From contig NC_031502.1 in the NCBI RefSeq assembly GCF_000237925.1, positions 19,776,909 through 19,840,908 of the forward strand: 64,000 bases of DNA, given 5' to 3'. The position numbers and the translations under genes are program-made. The stretch comes from Schistosoma mansoni. Taxonomy: Eukaryota > Platyhelminthes > Trematoda > Strigeidida > Schistosomatidae. The notes below the pieces were generated by a model, which made no database searches, was not told the origin of the DNA, and was given only the letters and a program-made list of their open reading frames with translations. Within the stretch, counting starts at the first letter, position 1. Each line of letters starts with the position of its first letter. Below are positions 33,836-45,889 of the stretch, piece after piece.

Positions 33836-34194
33836 TGTTAGGATGATCCAGAAAATTCCTTGAAATAGGTCAAAAAAAGTCTCCGAAAACTCTGAGAAAC
33901 ATCTTATCCAATCAGCATTCAATGGAAGTTCTGCCAGAAACACTTACAAAGTGATGAGTCACATGTTGCGTTTCTGGTTGGATGATTACCTACACTGCTA
34001 CCATGTTTAGTAATGTTCCAGAAATTTCCAGTAGCCCAAAGCCATCTAAAATACTATAAAAATTGAATCTTGGAGTAAAGCGTTTCTTCCATATTTCGCA
34101 CCTTTTCTGTCGTGTCCAAGTTGCTATGTAGATTTAGCCTGGGGGTTACTAGGAAAGCTTAGGAACCGGATCAAGCGTTCAATTAGAAGACTTA
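33836..34194 (+). mobile_element. LTR fossil, type 2
   Basis: Starts TGTTAGGATGATCC, has CTATAAAAATTG, ends near GAAGACTTATT where LINE A sequence begins. Confidence 0.55.
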
Positions 34195-34195
34195 T

Positions 34196-34790
34196 TACTT
34201 ACTTACTTTACTTACGCCTGTTACCACTCGTCGAGGAGCATAGGCCGCTCACCAGCATTCTCCATCCAACTCTGTCCTGAGCCTTCCTTTCCAGTTCTTT
34301 CCAGTTAACATTCATCCTTTTCATATCTGCTTCTATTTCCCGGCGTAATGTGTTCTTTGGCCTTCCTCTTTTTCGCTTCCCTTCCGGATTCCAAGTTAGG
34401 GATTGCCTAGTAATGCATATTGGTAATTTCCTTAATGTATGTCCTATCCACTTCCAATGTCTTTTCCTAATTTCCTCTTCAACTGGAGGCTGGTTTGTCC
34501 TCTTCCACAGAAGGCTGTTGTTGATAGTATCCGGTCAGTGAATGTTGAGTATTTTGCGTAGACAACTGTTTATAAATACTTGTACCTTCTTGATGATGGA
34601 TGTAGTAGTTCTCCACATTTCAGCTCCATACAGTAGAACTGTCTTGACGTTCGTATTGAATATTCTGACTTTGAGATTAGTTGACAGTTGTTTTTAGTTA
34701 CATATGTTCTTCAATTGTAGAAATGCTGTCCTTGCTCTGCCAATTCTCTCCTTTACATCTGCATCTGTATCTATATTATTTTGTTTTGCT
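34196..34790 (-). mobile_element. LINE family A 3' part
   Basis: Minus strand: NTNVKTVLLYGAEMWRTT-like, WKWIG region, [19 protein letters not shown] frame and (GTAA)n complement. It adjoins an LTR fossil that ends at about 34,194. Confidence 0.75.
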
Positions 34791-34856
34791 AAAATGCTGT
34801 TCGTTTCCTTGTTAAAAATTATAATGAGAAGACTATTGTCTGTATGTTAGGTGTTT

Positions 34857-35100
34857 CAAACTTGTTGTGAATTTAAGCCCGCTTAGCTATCACGTGATTT
34901 ATTCGCCAATCGAAATACGACTTATTCAATCTTGGTACTGTGTCAAACCAATGACGTTCGACTGAGATGAGCATCCTAGAGTCTTTATTAGTCCTTTGTC
35001 TGCCTAGCCCGTCCAGTTGAGTCCAGAACGTCAGTAACGGCTCCCAGTATGCAAATCATTTATTTGAAACATACCTGATTTATATACCAGCCAGACAGAT
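34857..35100 (+). repeat. Dispersed repeat, LTR-like, mate of 6,345-6,562
   Basis: TTTGTCTGCCTAGCCCGTCC, CAGAACGTCAGTAACGGCTC, CTGATTTATATACCAGCC. Confidence 0.5.
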
Positions 35101-35465
35101 CTCATCACACCATAAAATAGGAAATAACATTTGCACAAGATCAAGCCAAAAGTGTCTATGAACGTGGAAGACGGTAATCAATAAACTGGACATAATTCAG
35201 GAGCAGTAAATCGTATAAGAATATTCTATAGGTCAAAAGAAGCTTATAATAAGAAGCATATAGATGTACATAATGTAGTTTCTGAACAGTTATACGATAG
35301 GAATATCTATATAATATTAGTCCATTAATAGTTCTCAGAAGTTACCCGTAATTTAATCTTCACTAGAATATAACAAACTAACTTCTTAATTTCAGTCTAT
35401 TCATGATATCAACACAAACTGTATATTCAATGTACCATACCATTCACTTCATTGAACACATATTG

Positions 35466-35590
35466 AAAGATCGATAGGTCTTGAGTTCGAATCTCGCGAG
35501 GCGGAATCGTGGATGTGCACTACTAAGCAGTCCCACAATAGGACAAAATGGCCGTCCAGTGTTTCTAGGTTTTCCATGATAGACATATTG
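35466..35590 (+). mobile_element. Beta SINE fragment
   Basis: Box B GAGTTCGAATCTCG, GGGCGG-type linker, hammerhead with ACTAAGCAG and CAAAATGG, so the core is lost. GTCCAGTG remains. Confidence 0.7.
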
Positions 35591-35705
35591 AAAGAATCTC
35601 TGGAAATTTGTCTCAAGTTAATCATAATCAAACGATTATTATTACTATGATTATAACTTTGTGAAGATTAACAATGAATATTTTGAAGATTGTAAAAAAA
35701 CTACT

Positions 35706-35840
35706 TTTTTCTGGTTAGCGTTTTTTTAGCGAGTTGGTTTTCTATGAGATGGGGTCGCTAACGCCATGCCCAACACTCCTCCTTCACCCCGAGCTTGGGA
35801 CCGACAGTAGCCCCCGGAGGAGCTACAGGCGGAGTTTGTA
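35706..35840 (+). repeat. GC-rich 130-bp repeat
   Basis: TTTTCTGGTTAGCGTTTTTT, GGGGTCGCTAACGCC. GTTAGCG and CGCTAAC can pair across about 35 nt. Then GCAGTAG-like CCCCCGGAGGAGCTACAG. Confidence 0.7.
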
Positions 35841-36135
35841 AAAAAAAAACTAGGCTGGATTATATGCACGTTTCATTCAAATACAAAAATGCATGACAAT
35901 GTGAATCCATAGTGATATAACAGAGCTGATTTAATATAATGATCGGAATGAATTTGTACTGATAACATGATAATCAACACTAAGGAATATGACTTCAACT
36001 ATCAGAACCTTATAGTTGACTCTGTCAGAACGTATTAGACAATAAACACAAGTCTGTACCTTGGAAGAAGACTTATTATATATCGAAAATACAACTCTTT
36101 ACATTCATGTTTAACTAATCTAAAATTACATTACA

Positions 36136-36258
36136 TTGAATCCTGCGAGCAGGATCGTGGATGCGCACTGACGAAGAGTCTCATACTAGGACGAAATGGC
36201 TGTCCAGTGCTTGCAGGTTTTCCATTGTGGTCTAGCTTCAATTGACTCATCATTTAAA
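36136..36258 (+). mobile_element. Beta SINE fragment, CATACTAGG subfamily
   Basis: GGATCGTGGATGCGCACTG, core ACGAAGA, stem II loop CATACTA, GAAA, TGGCTGTC, CAGTGC, tail. Stem I is intact but two core bases differ. Confidence 0.7.
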
Positions 36259-36354
36259 GTATTAAATGGTTGACTTGTTTGTGTTAATCGTCACAGATTG
36301 TTCAGTGAAACTATTCCGATCGCGAATCACTAGGGACCAAAATTTGGGTTAGAG

Positions 36355-36515
36355 AACACTTCACTTCTACCCAAAGTTTGTGCTGATGATGTCGTTCAGA
36401 AGGACGATGAAAGCTCCACGACCTAACCATCCAGCTCAGAGAACAAACCTACATCAAAATCACCCACCTGAGCTACAAATCTTCCCCACCATCTCAAAAT
36501 CATACGAGGTTAGAG
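36355..36515 (+). repeat. Dispersed repeat, possible Penelope-like end
   Basis: CTGATGATGTCGTTCAGAAG then GACGATGAAAGCTCCACGAC, GAGCTACAAATCTTCCCCAC. An inverted copy is at 6,655-6,800. CTGATGA and GAAA flank a possible stem, so it could be a ribozyme relic of the type reported at Penelope-like ends; weak. Confidence 0.5.
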
Positions 36516-36862
36516 AATATTTTATTTCGATTATATAGATTTGTAATTCAGTCACTTTCTATCAGATGATCCTAAAGAAGGAGATCAGATTCAGTGTTAT
36601 TAGATTTCGTAGTCAGTTCGGTACCATTGAATTGAAATTCATCCTAATTTATTCCATTTACTTTATGATACTTATAGTATTCAATGTAGTTGACAAGTAA
36701 CTGTCTCATTACAGATATGGTTGTACCTTTTTCTGATCCAAGTCTTCTGATACAACCACAAAGAATCTATCTCTAGACTAATTGTCGATTGTACTTTTTG
36801 TTTTCATCAATAACTGATGCTAACGTGAAGAACTATTTACATTCAATGAGAATTCTATAACT

Positions 36863-37125
36863 GAAGGGTTTTTGTGAATATTATAGTAATTTTAATAGTT
36901 GAAATCATGAGTCAGTTGAAGCTAGACCATCATGGAAAACCTAGAAGCACTGCTTTAAGGCCGTTGCGTCCAATCTTGGGACTCCTCAACAGTACGTATC
37001 CACGATTCCGCCTCGCTAGCTTCGAACTCAGGACCTATCAGCCTCGCGCACGAGCGCTTAACCTCTAGACCACTGAACCGGCATCCAACGATGTTAATGT
37101 CACTGCTTCTCATTAGAACTATAAC
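36863..37125 (-). mobile_element. Beta SINE, UUAAAG subfamily
   Basis: Complete from tail to tRNA-like box on the minus strand, then a jump into the GAGAAGCAGTGAC linker, so a piece of the unit is deleted. Confidence 0.78.
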
Positions 37126-37312
37126 TGTTATTGATCATTTAAGTGAAAAACACAATCAATCTAAACTGATTCAAGTTAGAATAGGTTTTAATGAATTTTC
37201 CATAATGAAGTAATTGACTCTTGAATATTTCACATATGATTTTGACATGAGTATCCATTGTAGTTGATTAATTTAATGTAGAATATGTACAAATAGGGAT
37301 GGTAATAATAAT

Positions 37313-37378
37313 AATAGGTGGTGAGTTGGATGGAGTATCTTAGTGGGCGGTCTATGCTCCTCCATGTGGGGAAACAAG

Positions 37379-37380
<2 letters not shown>
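37313..37380 (+). mobile_element. LINE family A 3' end with a hugely extended tail
   Basis: GGTGAGTTGGATGGAGTATC, GGGCGGTCTATGCTCCTCC, then the (GTAA)n array below. Confidence 0.72.
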
Positions 37381-37409
<29 letters not shown>

Positions 37410-37560
37410 GACTGAGTACGTAAGTAAGTGAGTAAGTTGGTAAGTAAGCAAGTGAGTCTGTAAGTAAGTGCGTAAGTAAGTGAGTAAGCAAGTGATTAAG
37501 TAAGTAAGCAAGTAGGTGAGTAAGTGAGTAAGCAAGTGAGTATGTAAGTATATAAGAAGA
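37380..37560 (+). repeat. (GTAA)n / GTAAGTRA array, about 180 bp
   Basis: Tail of the LINE A 3' end, expanded and mixed with GTGAGTAAG, GCAAGTGA variants. It reads open in several minus-strand frames (LLTYLLTY-like), which is an artefact of the repeat. Confidence 0.85.
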
Positions 37561-37793
37561 GTTAAGTAAAGCTTTCATTGAAATAAACTGAAAAGACATT
37601 TCTACAATGAAATGATAATGAGAATTTTCATAATCCAATCACTTGAATGATGCATCCAAATCATCTCCAGAATTCATGATTTTAACAAGCTTTATAATAA
37701 TGTGTGAACAATATAAAAACAACATAAGTGTTCATTTAATTCATTATGAGAGAAAAGTAAACAAACAAAAGAACAAAAAAACAAATAATAATA

Positions 37794-38025
37794 GACAAAG
37801 ATGGATAAAGGCTATTAGTGGAATTCAGTTTGAAGCGCATTTCGTCCTATTTAGGACTCGTCAGCTGGATGTACCTGCATCTCAAAGTTGATGTTCACTC
37901 TGCGAGGTTCTCGAACCCAGTACTTTTTCGCTTCAAACGCGACAAATAGGACGAAACGCGAGTCACACTGGATTCCACTGCTATCCACTATCCATCTTTG
38001 CTTATAATGCTTGTGAATTAAAGCA
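37794..38025. mobile_element. Alpha SINE fold-back pair
   Basis: Minus hammerhead and box B (37,794-37,940; core CTGACGA, triplet TTC) against plus GACAAATAGGACGAAACGCG to TCTTTGCTTATAATGC. Both arms carry hammerhead sequence. Confidence 0.8.
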
Positions 38026-38029
38026 AGTG

Positions 38030-38285
38030 AATAGGGCACACATTGAGGAAATCATCCAACGGCGTCACAAGGAAAGCCCTCACATGAAATCCTGAAGGCC
38101 AAAGGAAAAGAGGAAGACCAAAGAACACATTACGCCGAGAAATGGAAACAGAAATGAGAAGAATGAAAAAAAACTTGATAGAACTACAAAGGGAGGGCGA
38201 GGACAGACAGTGTTAGCGAGTGCTGATCGGTGGCCTATTCTCCATTGTGAGTAACAGGCGTAAGTAAGTAAATAAGTAAGTACTG
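38030..38285 (+). mobile_element. LINE family A 3' end
   Basis: GHTLRKSSNGVTRKALT-like reading, [44 protein letters not shown], (GTAA)n. Confidence 0.75.
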
Positions 38286-38728
38286 GTCAGCAACTAAGTC
38301 TTTATTTCATTTATTAAGTATTACACTTCACACATTTACTCTATTCTTACAATGTTGTTATCATTTTCTAAGACCAACTAACTATTATGGTTAGATTACT
38401 ATACTGAATAAAAAGAGATTGATCCAACAAACTTTCCTACGAATGACAAGAAAACAAACAAAAATTATCAGTGATAGATGCTTGATCATTTGACTATTAA
38501 GTTAGTTCATATATAGGTATATACATCTAACGTTTGTAGTCAGTATGTAATATCCAATTACCATTATTCATTGCTATCAACTTTTGATGTGAATAATAAT
38601 ACTGTAAGACTCGTTGTTTATAGATAGTGTTGACTGAATGTCTTGATCAATCTTCTTTTAAACTACAAAATTGTTTATCATGATTTGTATGTTAAGTAAA
38701 CAAAACACATTTTCTCTTTCTCCTGGTG

Positions 38729-39640
38729 ATCTACTGGATTATGAAGATGTCAACATCTGGAGAGAAGCACGGGATACAATGGACAGCTAGGATACAACTG
38801 GATGATTTAGACTTCACAGATGATCTGGCTCTTTGATTACACACGCAACAACAAATTCAGGAGAAAATGACCAGTGTAGCAGCAGGCTCAGCAACAGTAG
38901 GTCTCAATATAAACAAAGGGAAAAGCAAGACTCTCCGATACAATACATAATGCACCAACCGAATTACTCTTGACGGAGAAGCTTTGGAGGATGTGGAAAC
39001 CTTTACATATCTGGGCAGCATCATTGATGAACACGGTGGATCACATGCAGATGTGAGGGCGAGGATCGGCAAAGCAAGAGCAGCATATTTACAACTGAAG
39101 TACATCTGGAACTCAAAACAATTGTCAACCAACACCAAGGTTAGAATTTTCAATACAAATGTCAACACAGTTTTACTGTATGGGGCGGAGACGTGGAGAA
39201 CTACGAAAGCTATCATCCAGAAGATACAGGTGTTTATTAACAGTTGTCTACGCAAGATACTTCGGATCCGTTGACCAGACAATAGCAGAAACAACCTACT
39301 GTGGGAGAAAACAAACCAGATTCTGTCCGGTGGAGGAAGAAATGAGGAAGAAGGGCTGGAAGTAGATAGGACACACATTGAGAAAAGTACCCAACTGCAC
39401 CACAAGTCAAACCCTCACATGGAATCCTGAAGTCCAAAGAAGGAGAAGAAGACCAAAGATTACATTACGTTGAGAAATGGAAACAGACATGAGAAGAATG
39501 AACAGAAATTGGATAGAACTAGAATGGAAGGGCGAGGACAGAGTGTGTTGGCGATTGTTGGTCGGTGGCCTATTCTCCATTGTGAGTACCAGGCGTAAGT
39601 AAGTAAGTAAATAAGTAAGTAAGTAAGTAAGTAATCTCCC
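38729..39640 (+). mobile_element. LINE family A RT C-terminal half, well kept
   Basis: IYWIMKMSTSGEKHGIQWTA, LDDLDFTDDLAL (FTDD in place of FADD), VGLNINKGKSKTL, EDVETFTYLGSIIDEHGG, RIFNTNVNTVLLYGAETW, FINSCLRKILRIR, then [21 protein letters not shown] and a (GTAA)n tail at 39,595. At least three stops or frame changes along about 290 codons. Confidence 0.85.
39594..39636 (+). repeat. (GTAA)n tail of LINE A
   Basis: About ten GTAA units after GTGAGTACCAGGC. Confidence 0.85.
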
Positions 39641-40235
39641 TAACTGAGGTATGTTTTTTAACCAGTACTACTCCTGTTTATAAATCTGTTGGTTACATAA
39701 CATTATCATCTTTTATTTGGCGATCTAGCCATTCAGTTTGTATGGAGCATTTTTTCGAGCTATCGTGTATGAAAATCTCTTATGCGTTATATGTAGAAAA
39801 TTTTTTTTTAAATCACCTTTTAAGTCAGTTTCTAAACGGATGATCAACCTCATGAGTTACAATTTTCACGACTTTTTAATGACTAGATCATGGAGTCTTT
39901 TTAGCTTGACTAATCATGAACATGAATTCGGATTCACGTTGTAGTGTCCATTACAGTGAATGTAAATAGTTCGGCCTATTCAGTTGTCAGTCTTATTGGT
40001 GTTGATAGATATAGACTACCTGTGACATAATTTTCATCAATTATTAGAGACTTCAAGCTATCGATCTCAAAATCCATTACAGTTCTTCAGATGTATCCAT
40101 TCTTTATCTTCATCCTAACTTCCAAGGTCCTACATTGATGATCACTAATTGATTGACTAATGAACTATTTAACATAAATTTTAATTCATAAACTTATTAT
40201 ATTCAATGGATTGAACAAAATTTAATAGTTGAGTT

Positions 40236-40395
40236 CATAAGTTCGAAGGTCCTGGGTTCCAATCCTGCAAATGGGATCGTGGATACGCATTGATGAAGAG
40301 TCCCATATTAGGATGAAACGGTTGTCCAGTGCTTCCAGGTTTTCTATGGTTGTCTACTATTAAATTACTACAATCTCTACGAAAACCCCCTTCTG
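40236..40395 (+). mobile_element. Beta SINE fragment
   Basis: AGGTCCTGGGTTCCAATCC box B, hammerhead ATTGATGAAGAGTCCCATAT, GAAA, CGGTTGTCCAGTGC, tail ending AACCCCCTTCTG. One core base differs. Confidence 0.7.
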
Positions 40396-40644
40396 TTAAT
40401 GAAATAAAATTGTTTATGTAATTTACCATTGATTCTTTTTTTCCCATAAATCACCAATGGAATATAAAAATATACAAATAAGTTACTATCACTTTGATCA
40501 TCATTACATGTACCTATATTAGCTATTGCTCTGGTCGGTGGAAGGTGCATTGACCTCGTGACTTCTGAAGGAACTCAGCTTTCATCATGAGGCATCATAA
40601 ATATTCCTTCAACTCCGAGGTCAGAGTTTAAATGGTTTGAATAA

Positions 40645-40775
40645 TTTTTTCTGGTTAGCGTTTTTTTAGCGAGTTAGCTTTTCTACGGGATTGGGTCGCT
40701 AACCCCATGCTCAACCCTACTCCTTTATCCAGGATTGGGTCCGGCAGTAGCCCCCGGGGGAGCTACAGGCAGAGT
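40645..40775 (+). repeat. GC-rich 130-bp repeat
   Basis: Same as 35,706-35,840 with GTTAGCG/CGCTAAC and AGCCCCCGGGGGAGCTACAG. Confidence 0.7.
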
Positions 40776-40959
40776 TTTGATCATCATCATATAACTAAAT
40801 AAACTATTGAAACTATAAATTATTTAGAAAAAACAAAACAATTTTTAGATAAATCAAAGAAATAGTTAAACTATTTATTATCAGTTTGATTCTATTGAAC
40901 ATTGAATGAGCTTTAATACTTAAAAGATTATTGTTATGAATGGATCCCATGGGAATCAT

Positions 40960-41006
40960 AAGTTGAGTATTATTATTATTACTATTATTATTATTATTGT
41001 TATTAT

Positions 41007-41045
<39 letters not shown>

Positions 41046-41150
41046 GACTACCACTACTACTACTGGTCAGATTGTATTGCTTCATAAGATTGTAAATCCA
41101 CTGACTCAAGCACACACATACACATACATACATACATACATACATACAAT
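40960..41150 (+). repeat. Microsatellites (ATT)n, (ACT)n and (CATA)n
   Basis: ATT runs 40,968-41,006, ACT runs 41,007-41,062, CATA runs at 41,117-41,148. Open frames across them are repeat artefacts. Confidence 0.9.
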
Positions 41151-41363
41151 AGAATAGATAAACCTGGTCACTAATTGAAAACAACAATCATTTTCAGTGA
41201 AAAATTGTTTATTTCTTTATTTTTGTTATGCAACATTATTGAAGTCCAAATTTTTGTTTTGTATCAGGTTAAAAACCATACTGAATATTGAATAAAAGAG
41301 AGAAAGAAAGATAGAATAATTCTGACATAAATCATTGAAGTACAGTTATGTGTCTGTTTTAAA

Positions 41364-41530
41364 CAAAGATAGTTAGTTGCTAGCAGTAGAATACAGGACA
41401 TGTGTTTCGTCTTATTCGGAACTTGTCAGCTGGATGTACCTACCATATACCATATGCTAATAATAAGAGACTGATCAATTTCAGTCTTAAACATCAATGG
41501 GAAGATCCAAACAATCAATATCGAATGAAT
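41364..41530. mobile_element. Alpha SINE fragment, inverted junction
   Basis: Minus decayed hammerhead (to 41,450), then a plus tail TAATAAGAGACTGATCAATT. Confidence 0.65.
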
Positions 41531-41544
41531 GTGTTTGTTTCGTT

Positions 41545-42030
41545 TACTTACTTACGCCTGTTACTCACAATGGAGTATAGGCCGCCAACCAGCATTCTCA
41601 AACACACTCTGTCCTCGTCTTCCCTTTCTAGTACTATCAAATTCTTGTTCATTCTTCTCATGTCTGTGTTCATTTCTCGGCGTAATGTGTTCTTTGATAT
41701 TCCTCTTCTCCTTCGGCCTTCAGGATTCCATGTGAGGTCTTGCCTTGTGACGCAGTTGGGTGATTTCCTCAATGTGTGTCATATCCACTTCCAGCACTTC
41801 TTCTTGATTCCTTCCCCCATTAGATGGAATCTTGTTTGTTCTCTTCCACAGTAGCTTGTTGCTGATAGTGTTTGGCCAACGGATCTGAAGTATCTTGCGT
41901 AGACAACTGTTAATAAACACCTGTATCTTCTAGATGATGGCTTTTGTAGTTCTCCGTGTTTCCGCCCCATAGAGTAGAGCTGTGTTGGCATTTGTATTGA
42001 AAGTTCTGATCTTGCTGTTGATTGACAATC
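41545..42030 (-). mobile_element. LINE family A 3' part
   Basis: Minus strand [76 protein letters not shown]. Split over frames. Confidence 0.8.
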
Positions 42031-42034
42031 AAAA

Positions 42035-42984
42035 TATATTTCTTCGCTTTAAAATAGGCTTTTCCATTTATTTAAAGAATGTAATAGAAAATTACAGCAG
42101 GGTCATCATTATCTTTTTTTGAGCCATATCTGAAGGTATCTCAACTCATTAAATTGCATGATGTCTATTATCTTGACTGAATACCCTTGATAAATCAACA
42201 GATACTCTTCTTAAATACCCATCTTTCATCCCATGGCACTATGTTCTCAAATCTTCTCAACTAGAGTGTTCTGATGGAAAAAAAATACGCGGTATGAAAT
42301 CCTCTAATTCGATATTCATAAAATATATCACAGTTAATTAAGCTGATCCTTCATGATTATAACTCCAAGTGGAATATTATCAACACATTCAGACAAAGAC
42401 AGGATTTAACGGGTGTCTTCCCCTAAACCTAAGGAGCACTTCAGAAACAAGTGATTGAACATAGGTAAACATCGAATATCTTTCACATGAAAAGGTCAAA
42501 CGTAGAATAGAAATGTTCTGGCTGTGAACGTCTAAGGGTTCTTACGAATTCACTTAGGAAGTGAGAAAAATAATTCTCTTGAAATAAATAGTGCAGTAGG
42601 TAATCTACACTGATACTGACCTACTTAGTTTAGATGAACTTCACTAGCTGCATAAATACGGTCAGGCACTCATATAATTTCATTTGTACGAATCCTTAAA
42701 TGTGAGATGATTTATCAACCCACTCAACACCCAGGGTTATCATTCTCACACTCTTTCATCTCTGCATACAACCAAGTACGCTATTCTATTCTAACAATAT
42801 AATGTGTGTTTCTTGATTAACTGTTTATTGTGTTGGCGCGTATTATCTGATTACATGAGAGGTCACTATCATTGTCATCAGCTTCTAATGTGTTTAGTAA
42901 CTTAAATACATGCACTACTGAACATCAATGATAAATTAATTTTAGATTACATCGCTCGTTAATCTTAGTTAGATAACCATTAAA
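42035..42984. other. No gene seen
   Basis: Unassigned sequence between LINE A and an old beta-like SINE. Confidence 0.5.
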
Positions 42985-43155
42985 AACCATGGAGCAATGA
43001 ACACTTGTTTCACCCTAGTATAGGACTCCTCAGTGGTGCGCACACATAAACCCATATGTGGTATCAGACCCAAAGCACTCGGTTTCGTGAGCGAGTACTT
43101 AATCTCCGGACCAGAATCCAGTGATTTACATGTCTGACTTCAATTAATTCAGGAA
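42985..43155 (-). mobile_element. Old beta-like SINE
   Basis: Stem II CTAGTATAGGACTCCTCAGT and a decayed tRNA-like box on the minus strand. Confidence 0.5.
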
Positions 43156-43782
43156 ACTAAGCGACTAACTTTCATTGCTTGAAGTGGACGACACGCGAAA
43201 TAGTTGAATCACGAATGATAATTCATAAACCCATCGATAAGTCAGAATAAAAAGTCAACTGTGGTAAAGTTATTCATTCAGTACTGATTCAAAAGTTTGT
43301 CGCAATAAGAATTCAATATTGCGGCTGTTGAACTGTCTCCTAGATATTGAATGCTAGACAAAGAGTTTATAAAACATTGGTCATAAAAATTCTGCTACTC
43401 ATAAGTAGCCTAAATTTAATTAACGAAAACTTCCTGAACCGACAACTAGTAATGTGTGACTATGGAAGAGTTGAAAACTTACATAATAACCACAAGTACA
43501 TGTATGGGAGGATCCAAGTCTGTTATAGTCTAAAAGCTTGAAGGTTTGTCGCATCGTTTAAATCCAAGTGACAGAAGATATATTCGAATAATTTTTAAGA
43601 ATGTTTGATGCACACAGTTTTCGCGCAACTCATCAGACCAGACTATGATGTCCAGAACTACAACAAAAGCTCAGTAATTCAGTCATCCACCCCACAGAAC
43701 TCAATAACTGCTGTAAAAACCTAAAATCTTCAAGGTGAAATCTCTGAAAAATTCAACGTTACTTAACCTGATTAAGTAGTCA

Positions 43783-44565
43783 GCAGTGTACTCTCATACA
43801 CACGAACAAATACAGATGAAGACAGCAAATGTAGCAGCAGCCTCTGCATCGATAGGCCTCCACATTCACAAAGGAAAAAGCAAGATTCTCAAATACAACA
43901 CGGAGAACACCAACCCAATCACACTTGATGGCAAAACTCTGGAAGAGGTGGGAACATTCACGTACCTGGGAAGCATCGTTGACAAACAAGGAGGATCGGA
44001 TGCAGATGTAAAGGCGAGGATTGGCAAAGCAAGGACAGCATTTTTATAATTGAAGAACATATAGAACTCAAAACAACTGCCAACTAATTTCAAAGTCAGA
44101 ATATTCAATACGAACGTCAAGACAGTTCTACTGTATGGAGCTGAAATGTGGAGAACTACTACATCCATCATCAAGAAGGTACAAGTATTTATAAACAGTT
44201 GTCTACGCAAAATACTCAACATTCACTGACCGGATACTATCAACAACAGCCTTCTGTGGGAGAGGACAAACCAGCTTCCAGCTGAAGAGGAAGTTAGGAA
44301 AAGACGTTGGAAGTGGATAGGACATACATTAAGGAAATCACCAATGTGCATTAAAAGTCAATCCCTAACTTGGAATCCGGAAGGGAAGCGAAAAAGAGGA
44401 AGGCCAAAGAACACATTACGCCGGGAAATAGAAGCAGATATGAAAAGGATGAATGTTAACTGGAAAGAACTGGAAAGGAAGGCTCAGGACAGAGTTGGAT
44501 GGAGAATGCTGGTGAGCGGCCTATGCTCCTCGACGAGTGGTAACAGGCATAAGTAAGTAAGTGTA
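43783..44565 (+). mobile_element. LINE family A 3' part, GGSDADVK type
   Basis: SYTHEQIQMKTANVAAASAS, IHKGKSKILKYNTENTNPIT, EVGTFTYLGSIVDKQGGSDA, then (second frame) FNTNVKTVLLYGAEMWRTTT and [34 protein letters not shown], tail GTAAGTAAGTG. Confidence 0.83.
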
Positions 44566-44759
44566 CTAAAACAACATATCTTTCATTGGCCTGAAATAAA
44601 AACAGGGTTTGTATTACTAATTGACAAAATGTCTCTGACCGATGTTGAGAAATAAGTGATTTTAAAAGTATTACTATGTAAGGAAATGGATTTTAGTTCC
44701 TCTTCTAGCAATTGCAAGATCCAGTAGTTTTTAAACTAGTAGTCAGTTCAGTTCAAAAC

Positions 44760-45405
44760 TAGCCACAATAGAGAAGGTTATTGTGTAATGATAATGGATG
44801 GATCGTAAACTCCATTCCAAGTGATTTTACAATAGATATGTCCTTGAAACTTCTGTTCTGGTATGTGATGAATTCCAACATCTATGAAATGAAATCCTCC
44901 TTCTACCTCATGTTCCATAGTAAATTCTATTTCCTTACGTACTTGGTTGAAAAAATTAAGTACGTCAAATGCTTCAGATTATCGTAAACAAGTAATGTAT
45001 CTCCAACTTATCTACAATTGAATATAGTTCCGTTAATTGGATGTTTTAGCTTCATATGTTTCAGGTTCTTTACCGATATATCAGCCAGAATTCGGCCTAG
45101 TGAGTCATATATGGTAACTCTACCAATTTAACGATATATCACATTGCTGAACTGAAATTGTATGTATTTGGTAAATATGAAGGGGAGTTATTTAAATCCA
45201 TTGATTGGTAAGGGAAGGAGATCAAGATATTCACATATAGCCTTAGCCGTTTCTTCCAAAAAGACTTTTGTGAAGGATGATGTAACATCAAATCATACCC
45301 CCCAATTTATCAGAAAAATTTCAATTACCAAGCTTTTGTGCAAATCCAAGACAATCCTTCAAACTGGAAGGAACTAGTTTCTTGCGAAGTAGTTCTAAAA
45401 ACTGT
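44760..45405 (-). mobile_element. Penelope-like element, RT fragment
   Basis: Minus strand pieces in more than one frame: LRKKLVPSSLKDCLGFAQKL, YDVTSSFTKVFLEETAKAIC (RT motif A), LDLLPLPINGFK, AFDVLNFFNQVRKEIEFTME, FHFIDVGIHHIPEQKFQGHI, CKITWNGVYDPSI. Pieces have lost the segment with the YVDD box. Confidence 0.7.
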
Positions 45406-45485
45406 CAGCCAGTGGGAGAACTTGTAGAAAAGTTGTATGATGATAGATAATATATGCCTCATCAGTATATTTGGTTTATGTACTT

Positions 45486-45705
45486 TAGACCACTGAGCCG
45501 GCATCCAACGGTGTTAATGTCTAACTTCAACCAATCCACGAAGTTTGAGCAACCGTTCACCAATTGTCTTCAGTGAGTTGTTATCTCACAACAGACCTGG
45601 TTTGAACTTCACTGGTCACTGCTTCCCACTAGAACTCCAGGACATGTATCTTGAAGTCAGTCACTAGTAAGCATATGATTATAATCAGAAGGGGTTTACG
45701 TAGGT
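45486..45705 (-). mobile_element. Beta SINE linker region without hammerhead
   Basis: Minus-strand tail, GAGAAGCAGTGACC-type linker, TTGGTGAACGGTTGCTCAAA, TTGAAGTTAGAC and CCGGCTCAGTGGTCTAAA; ends before box B. Confidence 0.75.
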
Positions 45706-45889
45706 CGCACGAATAAGGTAATTATGATTCGTTTGACTTGAGTTCGTTGTAAGATTATTGATTAAGTTCTTCTTTAGGAATCGTGTTAACTTTTTTTAAA
45801 AACCGTTTCTCTATTGTATCTATCATATCTTCCAAAATATTTCCGATGATAAACCTAGTGTAATCATTTGAGATAGATCTTACTTTCGC

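Noticed and set aside
37380-37560. CRISPR-like or satellite array
   Set aside because: Units are 4 bp with no spacers; it is a LINE tail.
37230-37638. Long minus-strand frames of Leu-Thr-Tyr repeats
   Set aside because: Produced by the (GTAA)n array read on the other strand; open in several frames at once.
38857-39405. 182-codon minus-strand frame
   Set aside because: Antisense of the LINE A RT at 38,729-39,640, whose sense strand carries the RT motifs.
40813-41187. Frames with poly-Ser/Asn or poly-Thr
   Set aside because: Microsatellite translation, open on both strands.
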